Positions 1 to 11,418 of a stretch of DNA of 64,000 nt are shown here, in pieces. Source of the DNA: Magnolia sinica (lineage: Eukaryota; Streptophyta; Magnoliopsida; Magnoliales; Magnoliaceae). The notes under the pieces were generated by a model. It saw nothing but the letters and a program-made list of their open reading frames with translations. It was not told the DNA's origin and searched no databases. The stretch's first letter is position 1, and each line of letters starts with the position of its first letter. The translations under genes were made by a program, and so were the position numbers. Location of the stretch: assembly GCF_029962835.1 (NCBI RefSeq), contig NC_080588.1:43941001-44005000 (forward strand), read 5' to 3'.

Positions 1-2
1 GG

Positions 3-584
3 GGTGAGCCTGATCTCACAGCGGCCGAGTTATGGCATGTAGAGGTGGAGAGGATCTTTGATAACATGCGATGTACATCACAAGAGCGAGTTCCTCTGGT
101 CATTTTTCTTCTTCAGGGCGAGGCCCAAAACTGGTGGCCTTCTATTTCCAGATCAGTTGAGAGAGATTTTGTGTGGACCTGGAAGGACTTCGTGGATAAT
201 TTCAACCAGAAGTTCTTCCCTGAGCATGTTTGGGAGCAGAGAGCGCTAGAGTTCAAGACCCTTGTTCAGGGTGATATAACCATGTCTCAGTATGAGGCAC
301 GTTTTGTTGCTTTGTCCAGATTCGCCACCTATCTTGTTGATGACGAGAGGGGGAAGGCCTGCCGTTTTGTGAACAGCTTGCATCCCGCTCTCAGGAGTAG
401 AGTGGTTGGGCATCTTCTTACTACATTTGCTGAGGTTGTACATAGGGCCCTAGTGTATGAGGAAGATTGGGCTACCTATCAGAGGTCCCGAGATCAGGGT
501 GGAGACCGAAAGAGGAAGACGCATTCCGGTAGCTCCCACCAGAAACAACACCGTTGGCATAGGGACCGTTCAGGGTTTCGATAA
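3..584 (+). pseudogene. Ty3/gypsy gag fragment (element A)
   Basis: This is the capsid region of a chromovirus-type Ty3 element, entering the window already open. The frame can be read from base 3, so the GTG at 45 is not a real start. Motifs typical of the Retrotrans_gag family are visible: ERIFDNMRC near the start, LLQGEAQNWW, WKDFVDNFNQKFFPEHVWEQRA, and MSQYEARFVALSRFA. The product would coat the element's RNA in cytoplasmic particles. The frame ends at a TAA at 582-584, but the zinc knuckle follows in the same frame 70 bases later, so this stop is a lesion and not the natural end. The first part of gag and the 5' LTR lie outside the window. Confidence 0.9.
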
Positions 585-653
585 CTAGCAACACAGCCAG
601 TGACATCTTCTTCCCAGCCAGCTTTATCTTCTTTTAGACCATTCACCAGAGTT

Positions 654-695
654 TGTTTCGGTTGTGGGCAGATGGGACATCGTAGAAGCAAGTGT
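654..695 (+). other. Gag zinc knuckle (CCHC) of element A
   Basis: Translated in the gag frame this reads CFGCGQMGHRRSKCP, a complete C-x2-C-x4-H-x4-C nucleic-acid-binding knuckle. It sits downstream of an in-frame TAA. The stretch between it and the protease (about 700-990) is proline/alanine/glutamine-rich linker, interrupted by stops and containing a short repeated motif (GRFYATQQV and GRFYAAQQV, about 70 bases apart). Confidence 0.85.
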
Positions 696-989
696 CCTTA
701 TCCCCAACAGTAGCAGAAGAGGGCACCGCCCACAGCAGCCCCCACATCAGCCACCATAGCAGCAGCAACAAAGACCCCAGCACCAGCCTCTTAGGCCTCC
801 TCCACGGCAGTAGAGGCAATAGGGTAGGCCGCTGCAATGACCACAACAACAGCAGAGACCGTAGCAGAGGGGTCGGGTACCTCCCCGTTGGCTTAGGGCA
901 GGTTTTATGCCACTCAACAGGTCACAGACCCTTAGACGTTAAGCTTGCTTACCTTGCCATCTTAGGGTAGATTCTATGCTGCACAACAA

Positions 990-1415
990 GTGCAGGGCCA
1001 GGATCCTCAGTTGTCGTCGGGAGGAATAGTCGAGGGTATTCTTCTTGTCTTCGCTTCTATTGTTTGTATATTGTTTGATTTCGGAGCGTCGTATTCGTTT
1101 GTGGCCGAGGAGTTTTGTCGATCGACTGATCTTCCGTCGGAGTCCACTCATAAGGCTCTATCTGTTTCGACTCCCTTGGGGAAGTCTGCCGTTATAGGTC
1201 GTATGTGTTGGTTTTGTCCCATGCTAGTTAGAGAGATGTTCCTGCCTGCGGACTTGTACATATTGGTGATGGCTGAGTATGATGTTATCCTGGGTATGGA
1301 TTGGCTTACCGAGTACCACGTTGTGTTGGACTGCTCTACTAGGACAGTCACGTTTGCATATCCAGCTTGCCTATGTTCTAGTTCGTTGCCGAGCCCAGAG
1401 GAGGCTGTTGTCTAG
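990..1415 (+). pseudogene. Ty3 aspartic protease region (element A)
   Basis: This is in the same frame as gag, as expected for a single gag-pol polyprotein. The active-site motif is read as ILFDFGASYSF at about 1070-1102. The family motif is D-S/T-G, so the residue after the catalytic Asp is replaced by Phe and the protease is probably dead. Downstream, YDVILGMDWLTEYHVVLDC is the conserved C-terminal protease block. The frame closes at 1415. The connecting block to RT (VVCKFSDMFQEIPGL, to 1530) continues in another frame, so a frameshift lies near 1400. Confidence 0.85.
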
Positions 1416-2390
1416 CTTGTTGGCTTGTGTTGTTGAGGAGTCAGTGGCTAGGTGTTTTGAGCAGTTACCAGTTGTTTGTAAGTTTTCGGATATGTTTCAG
1501 GAGATTCCAGGTTTGTCACCGCGCCGATAGATAGAGTTTCAGATAGATCTGGTGCTCGGTACCGCGCTTATCTCGGAGGCCCCATATTGGATGACACTAA
1601 TGTGGTTGTGGGAGCTATAGGGGCGATTGGATGAGTTGCGAGAGTTGGATTTTATTCGTCCTAGGAGTTAGCCGTGGGGAGCCCCGATATTATTCATGAA
1701 GAAGAAGAATGGCTCGTTGAGGCTCTATGTGGATTATCACAAGCTCAACAAAGTCACTATTAAGAACAGATACCTGCTCCCGATGATTGATGATTTGTTT
1801 AACTAGTTGCAGGGTGCTCAGTTCTTTTTCAAGATTAACTTGCGCTCTTGTTATTATCAGATTCGAGCCAGAGAGGAGGACATTCTAAAGATAGCTTTCT
1901 GGACGAGCTACGATATCTTCGAGTTTCTAGTCATGTCTTTTGAGCTGACCAATGCACCAGCCGTCTTCATGTAGCTGATGAATGAGGTCTTCTGGCCCTA
2001 CCTCAACCAGTATTTTGTAGTCTTCATCGATGATATTCTAGTATATTCGAGGACCCGGGAGGACCATGAGATGCATTTGTTGATAGTGTTAGAGACCCTC
2101 CGTGCCCACTAGCTGTATGCAAAGTTGGAGAAGTGTGAGTTTTGGTAAGAGGAGGTGAAGTTCCTTGATCATGTAGTGACGAGGGAGGGTGTCGTTGTAG
2201 ACCCCTCAAAATCGATACAGTGTTTCAGTGGGGCCAACCCATGAACACATCTGAAATCCATAGCTTCCTTGGTCTAGTGGGATATTATTGGCGATTCATT
2301 GAGGATTTTTCTCGTATTACAGCACCGCTGACCCTGTTGACGCAGAAGGGCACCGAGTTCATCTGAAGTGACTCCTATGAAGAGGCATTT
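1416..2390 (+). pseudogene. Ty3 reverse transcriptase remnant (element A)
   Basis: RT motifs can be followed in order through many stop codons: [19 protein letters not shown] (about 1693-1750), DDLFN then a stop and [10 protein letters not shown], the FELTNAP block (about 1950), and the catalytic FIDDILVYS (about 2022-2048). The catalytic Asp pair of the xxDD box is kept, but an Asp expected earlier, in the strand after GAQ, is Asn. At least six in-frame stops lie between 1530 and 2220. The end of the thumb (FLGLVGYYWRFIEDFS, about 2265-2310) is still readable. Confidence 0.85.
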
Positions 2391-2800
2391 ATGGAGTTAA
2401 AGGACCGCCTCACGTTCACTCTCGTCCTCACTCTTCCCTCTGGGAGTGAGGGGTTCGTTATGTTTACCGATGCCTCCAGAGTTGGTTTGGGTGCTATCTT
2501 GATGCAGCATGGGAGACCAGTGGCGTATGCCTCGCGCCAGCTCAAGGTCCACGAGCTGAACTACCTCACGCATGATCTAGAGTTAGCAGTAGTTGTCTTC
2601 GCACTGAAGGTGTGGAGGCATTATCTCTATGGGGTTAGGTTCGAGCTCTTTTCGGACCATAAGAGCCTGAAGTATTTGTCTTCGTAATCGGAGCTGAATA
2701 TGCGACAAAGGCGATGGATGGAGCTCCTGAAAGATTAAGATTTTGACCTTTAGTACCACTCGGATAAGGTAAACGTGGTGGCGGACGCGATCAGCCGTTA
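2391..2800 (+). pseudogene. Ty3 RNase H remnant (element A)
   Basis: An uninterrupted stretch to 2687 contains [19 protein letters not shown], the [13 protein letters not shown] block, [20 protein letters not shown] and [12 protein letters not shown]. This is the canonical Ty3 RNase H order, with the catalytic Asp and Glu positions present (FTDAS, DLEL, SDHKS). After a stop at 2685-2687 the sequence continues to the tether-like DYHSDK..VVADAISR region, which is damaged. It is in the gag frame, so the RT-RNase H boundary carries compensating frameshifts. Confidence 0.85.
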
Positions 2801-4357
2801 GCCACGAGGCTTGGTGGCGCAGATGATGGTTCGTGAATGGAAGATGCTCGAAGATGCATCCGAGTTCGACTTCGAGTTTGGCATGAAATCCTCTATTATT
2901 CAACTTTCAAGCCTGTCAATTCAACACTCTCTTATTGTAAGGGTGATCGAGGCTCAGCAATAGACGAGTCGTTACAGGGATACCGAGCAGAGGCAGCATT
3001 GGTGGAGTAGTCAGACTGGTATATTGGTTTCGATAGTGAATTTTGCTACAGATGCCGATTGTGTGTTCCGGACGTGTTAGAGTTGCGTAGAGATCTGATG
3101 ATCGAGGCACACCGATCGAGACTTACAATCCACTCGGGCTCCACGAAGATGTACAGAGATATAAAGAGGCAGCATTTCTTGTCGGGGATGAAGCGCCAAA
3201 TTACTACTTTTGTGGCCGAGTGTGACACTTGCCAATGTGTTAAGGCCGACCACCAAAGGGCCCTTGGTCCTTTGCAGCCATTGAGCGTTCCACTATGGAA
3301 GTGGGAGCACGCGTCAACTGATTTCATCATGGGCTTGCCGAAGACTCAGTGCGGTTATAACGTCATCTGGGTTGTCATCGATCATCTGACGAAGTCGGTA
3401 CATTTTATTCTGATGCGTGCAACCTAGACATTTAATCAACTTGAGAAGGTATTCATTGAGGAGAGAGTGAGACTGCATGACATTCCGATTTCGATCGTCT
3501 CTGACCGAGACCCTAGATTCACATCTTAGTTTTGGAAGAGCTTTCAGCAGGCTATGGGGACCACTTTGCAGCTTAACACCACTTATCATCTGCAGACCGA
3601 TGGGAAGACCGAAACGGTCAACAGATCCTCGAGGATATGCTCAGAGCTTGTGTGATTGACTTCGTAGGTTGCTGGGATGAGCATTTGCGCCTGGCCGAGT
3701 TCGCGTACAACAACAGTTATCAGGTGACCATTGGCATGACTCCTTTCGAGGCACTATATGGCAGACCATGCAGATCTTCTAGTTGTTGAACCGAGGTTAG
3801 GGAGCGTCCTCTCCTAGGTCCCGAGCTTATACAATAGTTGTTGAAGATCATTGATATCATTAAGCAGCGTATGCGCATAGCTTAGAGCCAGCAGAAGAGC
3901 TTTGCAGATCGTCGGTGTCATCCTCTGGAGTTTGCAATAGGAGACATGGTGTATCTCAAGGTCTCCCCCATGAAGGGCGTAGTGCAATGTAGAACAAAGG
4001 GCAAGCTTGTCCCAAGATTTAAAGGACCTTTTGAGACATGGGCGCATGGGCGCCGGGGCTTACAGGCTTGCCTTACCTTCTGAGTTGTCCGGTATTCACA
4101 ACGTGTTCCATGTATCGATGTTGTAGAAGTGTGGGTCGGACATTATTCCGGTGATTGATTGGTAGCTCCTCGACGTCCATGAGGATACTTCTTACATTGA
4201 GCAACCGATTCGCATCCTTGATCGGAAGGAGCGGGTTCTTCAGACCAAGGTCATTCCCTTGGTGAAGGTTCAGTGGGGTCACCATTTAAAGGCCGAGGCA
4301 TCCTAGGAGCGCGAGGCTGAGATTTGGGAGCATTATCCCCATTTGTTTGATGCATGA
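2801..4357 (+). pseudogene. Ty3 integrase with C-terminal chromodomain remnant (element A)
   Basis: Integrase begins around 2950. AHRSRLTIHSGSTKMYRDIKR and CDTCQCVKADHQ (3100-3250) form the HHCC zinc domain. The core follows: STDFIMGLPKT (first Asp), then SDRDPRFTS with a stop (second Asp, about 3500), and the [13 protein letters not shown] block (about 3570-3610). GDMVYLKVSPMKG and KGKLVPRFKGPF (about 3945-4035) are the GPY/F C-terminal domain. RILDRKERVLQTKVIPLVKV followed by an E-AE-WE tail (4211-4350) is a chromodomain of the Tekay/Del type, which in intact relatives targets integration to heterochromatin. It is in a different frame from RNase H and has several stops. The natural end is the TGA at 4355-4357. 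Confidence 0.85.
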
Positions 4358-4469
4358 TTGTATTGTTGATTGATGCCTTCTCATGTGATGATGATTGATA
4401 TATATGATGATGTCTTGCCGATTTGTTTTGTCCTGGTTATGGTAAATTTTGATGATGAAATTTTTTGTT

Positions 4470-4482
4470 AGGAGGGGAGAGC
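4470..4482 (+). other. Polypurine tract of element A
   Basis: AGGAGGGGAGAGC lies immediately upstream of the TGTAAAACCC that starts the LTR. This is where plus-strand DNA synthesis is primed in Ty3 elements. Position and purine content both fit, and it fixes the LTR start at 4483. Confidence 0.85.
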
Positions 4483-5061
4483 TGTAAAACCCTTAACCTT
4501 AATATCCATTTCGCTCCATCGGATCCCGCGGTTCTACTGGTGAAATTTTCAGTGACCCGTGACCTACGAATTGCGTTTGCGATGACCCTTAAGTTCCATT
4601 ATATAAATCCGACCCGAATCGACACGAAACTACTGCCTTAGCGACTGCATTGTCGCCGCAGTTCCAACACCGCATCTCATGCGGCAATCCGAGTTATAGA
4701 TCATAAAATGTGGGCCGTGCTTGTTTTAGGTCTTAAATCACAATTTGTGGGGCCCACCTAGGGTTGCACAAATCCCTAGGTATGCTTGCATCACTCTAGG
4801 GTCATTATTAGACTAGCTAGGTTAGGCTTGGTAGTTAGGTCCCTAGCTAGCAAGTCATCATTGATTTTCTTACTAAGGTAGCCTCCTTTTTGTCTCTCTC
4901 ATGCAAAAAAACTCCTTTTGCTCTAATCAAATTATGAAATTCTCACTTTCTCCTCTTCTCTAGAGAGAGAAGTCATCATTTCCCCCTCTTTTCTAGTAAG
5001 GCAATCATAGGTTTTGGTATAAAAAAAAAAACCCCTCCCACTTGCAATTTCATCTCATTTT

Positions 5062-5071
5062 CCCTCCCTCC

Positions 5072-5118
<47 letters not shown>
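5062..5118 (+). repeat. (CT)n microsatellite in LTR-A
   Basis: A pyrimidine tract of CCCT and CT repeats. A similar pyrimidine-rich stretch sits at the equivalent place in the inverted LTR-B (about 31240-31330, read on the - strand). It may be a transcribed leader feature of this LTR family. Confidence 0.9.
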
Positions 5119-8100
5119 CTAAGGAAGCTTGGATGTCCCACCTCTTGCCCATTAACCATCCCTCCATCCACCCTATAACCCTATAATCTAGCCCTTAGCT
5201 AAAGATCTTAGCCTTTGAACCTTCTTCCTAGGTGGTTAGAGGACCTCTTAGTGGTGGTAGCTTGAAGATCTATTAGGTGGGTGCTTTGTATTTAGGAACT
5301 TAGATTTGTATTTCCTTTTATTTCTTCATCTCATGTTTTGAATCATGTGGGGGCCACTAAATGATGGTGGAGGCCCCATGTCTTCTTGGGTGTGGCCATT
5401 CTCTATGGACCCCACCATGGTCTTTTCTCTTAGTTAGAAGGATCCTTGGGTAATCTAGACCCTTGATCCTTGGTGGAGATGGCATCTTCACCATTGGATC
5501 TTGATTAGAAAGATGCATGCGTGTGTAGATCATTGTACCTTTATCAATATTAGTGGATGTGTGGTTTGTAATGAAGGGAAGGGCCTCAATGTGGTGGAGC
5601 CCCTTCCCTTGTGGCCAATTCTTTTTTTTTTCTTTTGATTATCTCTTATTCTCTGATGTGTGTAGCCCACCTTGTGGCCTGGAAGCATCCAGTCCATCCA
5701 AAGAGAGTGGACGCCCATGGCTGTCCACTCTATGGATGTTGATGACCTGTTTATCCTTTTATGGGCACATGCAATGGGTTTTTATTTGAGGAATAGGTCT
5801 AGATATTTGCGGGGCCTACTAAGGTTGACCACAAAATTGATTTCATGGGGTGATTTCCCCTTATTTTGGTTCTCTTGCTCAGTTTACTTCATGTATATGT
5901 TGCTGTTCAGAACTTTTCTAGATAGTTTCTAGCTAGTTTTGGGTCAGATTTGGGGACTGTTTGGGGGATTGTTTCTACCTATTTGATATACTTTTCCTGG
6001 ATGTGTGGACCCTACCTAGATGTGTACTAAATTTCACACTTATCTAACCTTGTTTGAGGACCCAAAGGTGTGGCCCAAGTGGGTGGACAGTCCAGATTTT
6101 TTGGACTGTCCAGCAACATTACAGTTTGTAAAACCATAAATATAGAATTGTTTTCAAAATACCTTGAAGTACACTTGTATGGGGAGGTTAGAAATATTTT
6201 TTCCCAATTTTTGGAGGACTTAGGCCCACCCTTTTGGGTTGCTCAAAATAGGGACAAAAGTATTTTATTTTTCTATTGTATCTTTTTAGACCTTACTGTC
6301 CATGTTTGTTTACCCAGGCTTTTGTGTGGTGGTGGCCTTCCCATTCACCCGACTTGTGGCCCACCTTGTAGGGGAAAACCCCATGTGCATATGGGCCACA
6401 TATCTGATCAGATTTTGGGGTGTTTAGGGGCTAGGATAGCAGCACCTTGCTGGACATCCAGCTGGGCTGAATGTCCAGTAATGGGCTTGCCATTCACCCC
6501 ACCTCAGGCCCACCTTCATGTATGTTTTTATCCTAATCATCTATCCTTGTGTGGCCCACTTAGTAGGGGACCAGTCCCTAGTGGGACGTCCCAAAGTGGG
6601 GCCCACCTGGACTTTGGAAGGGGCCAACCGTCCCACCCTTAGGACGCCTAAGGGGTGGGCTGGTCGTCCCACCCTAGTGGCCCACTTGATGTATGTGTTT
6701 TATTCATTGGCCGTCCTCCCTGGAGTGGCCCACTGATGTGTGGACCACTCCCTAGAGGGATACCCACCATTGGAACCACCTTGTTGTATGTTGTTCAAGC
6801 CGTTCAAGCCCTTGGGACGCCGAGGCCCACCTGGACGTCCAACCTTCTTGGGCTGCTGCTAGACTTGCAGTCCAGCAGCAGGCCCACCTCCTTTTGTGTA
6901 TTGTATTCATGCCCTCCATCTGTTGGAGCCCACTATGATGACTAAGAGACACTATTAGATTTATTTTCCCTCAAAATTTATATCTGCTGGACCTCAGCAA
7001 GCCTAGGAAAATGGTTGGGCTGAAAATCCAGCAATGTATTAAGGGGTGCATGGCACTTGTTGTGGGACATTTTAAGGATGTGTGGCCCACCAAATGAAGT
7101 GTTGAGTACACACACAAATCAACCTATTTTTTTGAGGTATATTTTGGGCTTAATTAATACTTTGTAAGGCCCATCCTATGTTGGGACCATGTATGAACCA
7201 GATTTTTATGGTCCTATAGGCCCAGATGGACTAAAGATCCTCCAATTGAGCCCAGTATTGTGCAAGGGCTGACCTTATCATATTATGGGCCCAATGAGCT
7301 ATCTATGAGCCTAACTTGAGCAAATGAACCTTGAATGCCCACTCTTAAACCCCTGGTATGGGCTGACTTGTAAGGCACACTTTATAACTTGTTGGTTAGG
7401 CCTTGGCAAGTCATGGACTGATGTTGTGAGGCCCACATAAATAATTTAGGCCCTGGCCTTGTATCCTTGGGCTTATGGGCTACTCATTTGATCCGTTTAA
7501 TGCATGGATCTAGTAGCATATTAGGTTGGGCCATAAATGCTCCATTTGGCCCATAATGATATGTACTTGGGCCATGTTATGCCCTTGTTAAGTCCATGAC
7601 ATTCATGAGGACCTTGGGCCATTCTCTTGGGGCCCATTATGTGTTGTGATGTGGATATATGGCTGCCAATTTTGTTTTCACAATGGTATTCGGGCCTTGG
7701 ACCTTGGTTTAGTTACCTATCTTGATTGGGCCGCTTTCTTGAGGACAATGGTGGTTAAATGTCCCCATTGTGGACCCCTCTAGGCCCATTGGTGGTTGAA
7801 TGTCCACCTTAGGTCTAGTTGTTAGGTCTGTTCTCATCCTTTGGTGGTTGGATGTCCACCTTAGACCTTGTTTGGACCCGTTCCTATCCCTTAGGCCATA
7901 GAATGACTTGTTTAGACCTTATGGGCTACCCCAAACCATTGCCTCCTCCCCCCTAGTAGTATGTATCTTTCCTTTGAGGATTTTGTCTAAGCACCTAGAC
8001 TTAACCTTGGTAAGAGGAGAGTACAACATCGTCTCATGTCATACGCAGTTACCTTTCATGATTCATCCATGTGTATCATATGTGTGCTTGGAGTATGGAT

Positions 8101-8387
8101 TGACTGATCATGACTTATGCCGTTGGGTAGATTGTTTATAGGACTCCCAAAAATATGGAGTTGCCTTACATGAGCACTGGATACGCAGGATTGGATGCAT
8201 GGTTGATTGGTGTGATCCATGCATTTGGCATTGCCTAACACGTTAATATTTGCCCTCGCTTCATCAAGGCTATAGCCTCCACATGTATATCGTGGATGGC
8301 CAGATTTGAACACCGAAAATGTTTGTTTGAGCACATAAGGCATGTAGGATGTCTTTGGGTGAAAGTCCCAAAACCTTCATGGTACCA

Positions 8388-8458
8388 GGAGATGCTCTAA
8401 CGCCAAGATCAAGTGGAAAACATGAGCGTCAGTGCTTTTACCATTAAGCCGCATCTCC
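8388..8458 (-). other. tRNA-like inverted-repeat segment in LTR-A
   Basis: On the - strand GGAGATG (start) and CATCTCC (end) can pair as a 7-bp stem. GCTTAATGGTAAAAGC after the first arm resembles a D-arm with box A, but no box B (GGTTCGANTCC) is present. Related text recurs in LTR-B (about 23620-23700 and 27725-27800), less well paired. Not a functional tRNA gene. Confidence 0.35.
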
Positions 8459-9306
8459 CACTATATTGTGGTCGGTTGGGAGGGGATGTGGGCTTACCCG
8501 CCTGAGTGAGGAGGCAATAGCTAGGCTGAGTTTGACCAGCTCGTAAATAGGTCCGCTGTTGTCGAGCCTTGTTGGTGATTAGCTGTCTACAGGTGGGTAG
8601 TGAGGTCTCTTACGATCATTGGGCTGTGCGGCTAGGAGAGCGGCAGTCAGCAGGTAGGGTATTTGACCCCGGTGATTTTCCAGAGAGGAACTGTACTGAT
8701 TTGTGGACTTAATATAGGGATGAGCATGAATGCATTGCATATTGCATATGGCACTTGGCTGTATGGCCTTGCATTGCATAGCCCTTGATTGACAGATGGT
8801 ATTCCTGCCTTGCATTGCTTAGCCTTATGACGTCTAGTGGTATTCATGGTCTTACCGTATTCTTCTGCATACTCTGATATCGCATTCATGACACCTGTCC
8901 TACACACACTTATACCGCCCTCTAAGCTTTCTATAAGCTTATGCACGATTGATGCATGTAGGTGATTCGAGGCTAGTGAGCGGAGCAGGAGCTGGAGCAT
9001 GCCATTGATCCTTTTGGAGTTTTTTTATATAGACTTTGTATTTCCCTTTGAGCTTTGTACTTTAAAAAGTTTAAATTCTTAGTGGATTTTCTAGCTGTTC
9101 TTGTAATTATTTATTTGTAGTGATGATATTATGATCTTGGGTATGCTCTTTATGAATCAGACTTATGATCCTCCTTATAGGATCTCAGGATCAGAACCTG
9201 GTGTATGGGTGCTAGGAGCCGAGAATGGGGTACTATGGAGGTTGTCGATGCCGGATTCGGCGACCGGGAATTTTATGAGCCAAGTTCCCGAATTTGGGGC
9301 ATGACA

Positions 9307-10528
9307 CGCATTTTGAATTACTTACATCGATTTATGCACTACTACCTAAAAACCCATGAAATTACGCGACGACTAAGAGAGTCTCTACCTAGAGTGTATT
9401 ACATCCATGATATAATAATTGAATCACTAGTTGTGATACCTTCAACACATCACTTGCATCAAAGAGAATATAAACTGAATCATGGGAGTTCTAGAATATC
9501 AACACACATGCCCAAGCCTTAAAGGTAAATAGCATAAGGTTGGTAACATAAGGAGGAGAGTGGTAATAGCTAACTTATAAAGAAGAGAGTGGCAATGACC
9601 AGCTTAATAAAGAGGAGAGTGACAATGGCCAATTCAGTAAAGAGAAGATTAGCAAGGCCTAACTCAACAAAATTGGTTAGGCAAAGGAAAGGCTTGTATC
9701 CATCGCCCTGTATAAATTCATAAAGATTACGCATAATTAAGCTTATACCATAATTCCTAAAGGATAAATAATTGATGATGGTAAATCATACAATTACAGG
9801 GAGAGAATCATAGTATCATAAATACATGCAAAAAGGCAATTACATCACACCAACTTAAATTAAGGTAAGCTTAAAGGAAAAACCCTCACCTCTAGCGTCG
9901 TATCTCCCTTGAGGGTTGTTAGAGTTTTTCGTATACACCGTGGAGTTGAGTTCTAATATGAAATTAAACAATTCAAGTGGTCAGATTATTCCATGAACTG
10001 TCTCACATTATTAGGGACAATGGCTAGGTCTTGGCTTATTAAGATAACCTATTAGGTATGAACTTAGTAGATGAAAGGGTTACCCTAGTTAGTAATTAAC
10101 CTTACTTGATCAAACCCAAGTCTTTAGTAGAATTTTCTTGCCGAGTCGACCCGGTTAGACTCGATCCTAAACAACCTTTATATGGTTGTTGAAAACCTAA
10201 AGATCAATGAGAAGATGAACATGAAAGTTTACCTCGGTCATCAGAGAGATCCAGTCTGAATGGGAATTTACCCAGACGGCTCAGCGAGTTGTCATTTTGC
10301 TTGTCGGTCTCTCTCTTTCCCTATATTCTTCTTGCATTCTCTCTTTCTTGTTCTTCTTCAGAGTAGAGGACAGAATTTGGATGGGCTATAACTTTAACCC
10401 ATCTGATCCCAATCGAGTTGACTTCATACAATACTTGAACTTTCTCTCCATTTCTTCTTCTCTCTCTTCTATTACTCTCGGGTTTTTTTTTTTTTTTTTT
10501 TTTTATAATGCTGTGAACATCCTCTACC
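9307..10528. other. Unclassified non-coding stretch between LTR-A and the CACTA element
   Basis: I see no gene here. A degenerate tandem array of about 30-bp units, based on TAAAGAGGAGAGTGGCAATGGCC, occupies about 9530-9665. A 22-base T run lies at 10483-10504. The AAACCCTCACCTCTAGCGTCG stretch (about 9880-9902) resembles text common inside Ty3 LTRs, so this may be an LTR fragment of another family. The assignment is only suggestive. Confidence 0.4.
9530..9665. repeat. Degenerate minisatellite, about 30-bp unit
   Basis: Four to five imperfect copies of TAAAGAGGAGAGTGGCAATGGCC-like units follow one another head to tail. Copies differ at many positions. No coding potential. Confidence 0.7.
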
Positions 10529-10557
10529 CACTACCAAAAAACTGGGTAAAGCTGACG
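10529..10557 (+). repeat. Left terminal inverted repeat of the CACTA element
   Basis: Starts CACTACC and ends GCTGACG. It matches the right end at 21 of 29 positions in inverted orientation, and subterminal GCCGACGG and CGTCGGC copies follow. Confidence 0.8.
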
Positions 10558-11346
10558 AACTAGGGGTGGTTTTGGCTACGACTAAAATCCGTTGTCATTG
10601 CCGACGGCTAAAAGTCGTCGCCGAAAGTCAGTAATCCGTCGGCGCACCAGCCATTTTGAATGGTGGACGTCCAACCATCTACTATTTTCTTATTTTGTGG
10701 TCCATCCAAGACTTATTTAGGGATCAATCTCAAAATAGTGTTGTTTACCATTATTTTTTTCTTCTCTAAAAAATTGTGAGTTTTGTACATAATGTAAAAT
10801 AGTGATGACTCGTTTTCGAAAATAGTGGCAATGATATAGAGTTATCCATACCATTCAAATAATCCTTCTAGTTGTAAATGTTTAATATTTATAATTTTCT
10901 TATACAATACAATCTTAACCATCCAGAAAATGGTCCCTCTTGCATGTACAACTGTTAACAGATTTTTATTTTTTTTATTTTTATTTTTATTTTTATTTTT
11001 CTTGTTATAAACAATGGTAAATGCACACTATTTCGGATTTGAAAGGGTTATCTTATTTAGAAGAGGAATATCGAGCGCCATTTCTCCTCCAATTTTCAAG
11101 CCGCGACATCTTCCATCGCCATCGAGCAGCGGCAGAGAGAAGCGTCTCTATAACATGCTTATCAGAAAAAAGGACCAAGAACTCATTTCTCTTCAGCTCT
11201 TTCTACAGGTATATTCCACCTTCCTCTCGCACGTTCCCCCACATGCACGTTAGATCCCTTCCCTTTCACATGCATGCCTTTTATGTCTGCATTTTCCTTG
11301 TTTTTGAGTTTTTACATATGCATAATACGTGTCTTCTCTATAATAG

Positions 11347-11418
11347 CTACACAGAGTCCTACTCTTCCCAGACTCCTGTCCCCTACACAGAGTCCTACTC
11401 TTCCCAGACTCATGTCCC
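11347..11418. repeat. 36-bp tandem duplication inside the CACTA element
   Basis: Two adjacent 36-bp copies start CTACACAGAGTCC and differ at one base (CTCCTGTCCC versus CTCATGTCCC). The near identity indicates a recent slippage or unequal-exchange event. Confidence 0.9.

Larger units (their letters stand above)
4483..9306 (+). repeat. Long 3' LTR of element A (4.8 kb)
   Basis: It starts TGTAAAACCC directly after the polypurine tract and ends GGGGCATGACA at 9306, so it has TG...CA ends. The end is confirmed by an inverted relative: the last kilobase matches the reverse complement of 22423-23600 block by block (the GAATGGGGTACTATGGA region, the ACCCCGGTGATTTTCC region, and GCTTATGCACGAT). Inside are a (CT)n tract at about 5062-5118, three copies of GGTGGTT(A/G)(A/G)ATGTCC (7751, 7792, 7842) and no credible gene. 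Sequence around 6070-6950, rich in GGCCCACC and in variants of TGGACGTCC, gives long but spurious open frames. At about 4.8 kb it is at the long end for plant LTRs. Confidence 0.8.

Noticed and set aside
6070..6642. 190-codon frame in LTR-A
   Set aside because: Pro/Cys/His-rich product of GGCCCACC-dense LTR sequence, with no domain, no start context and overlapping frames of similar quality.
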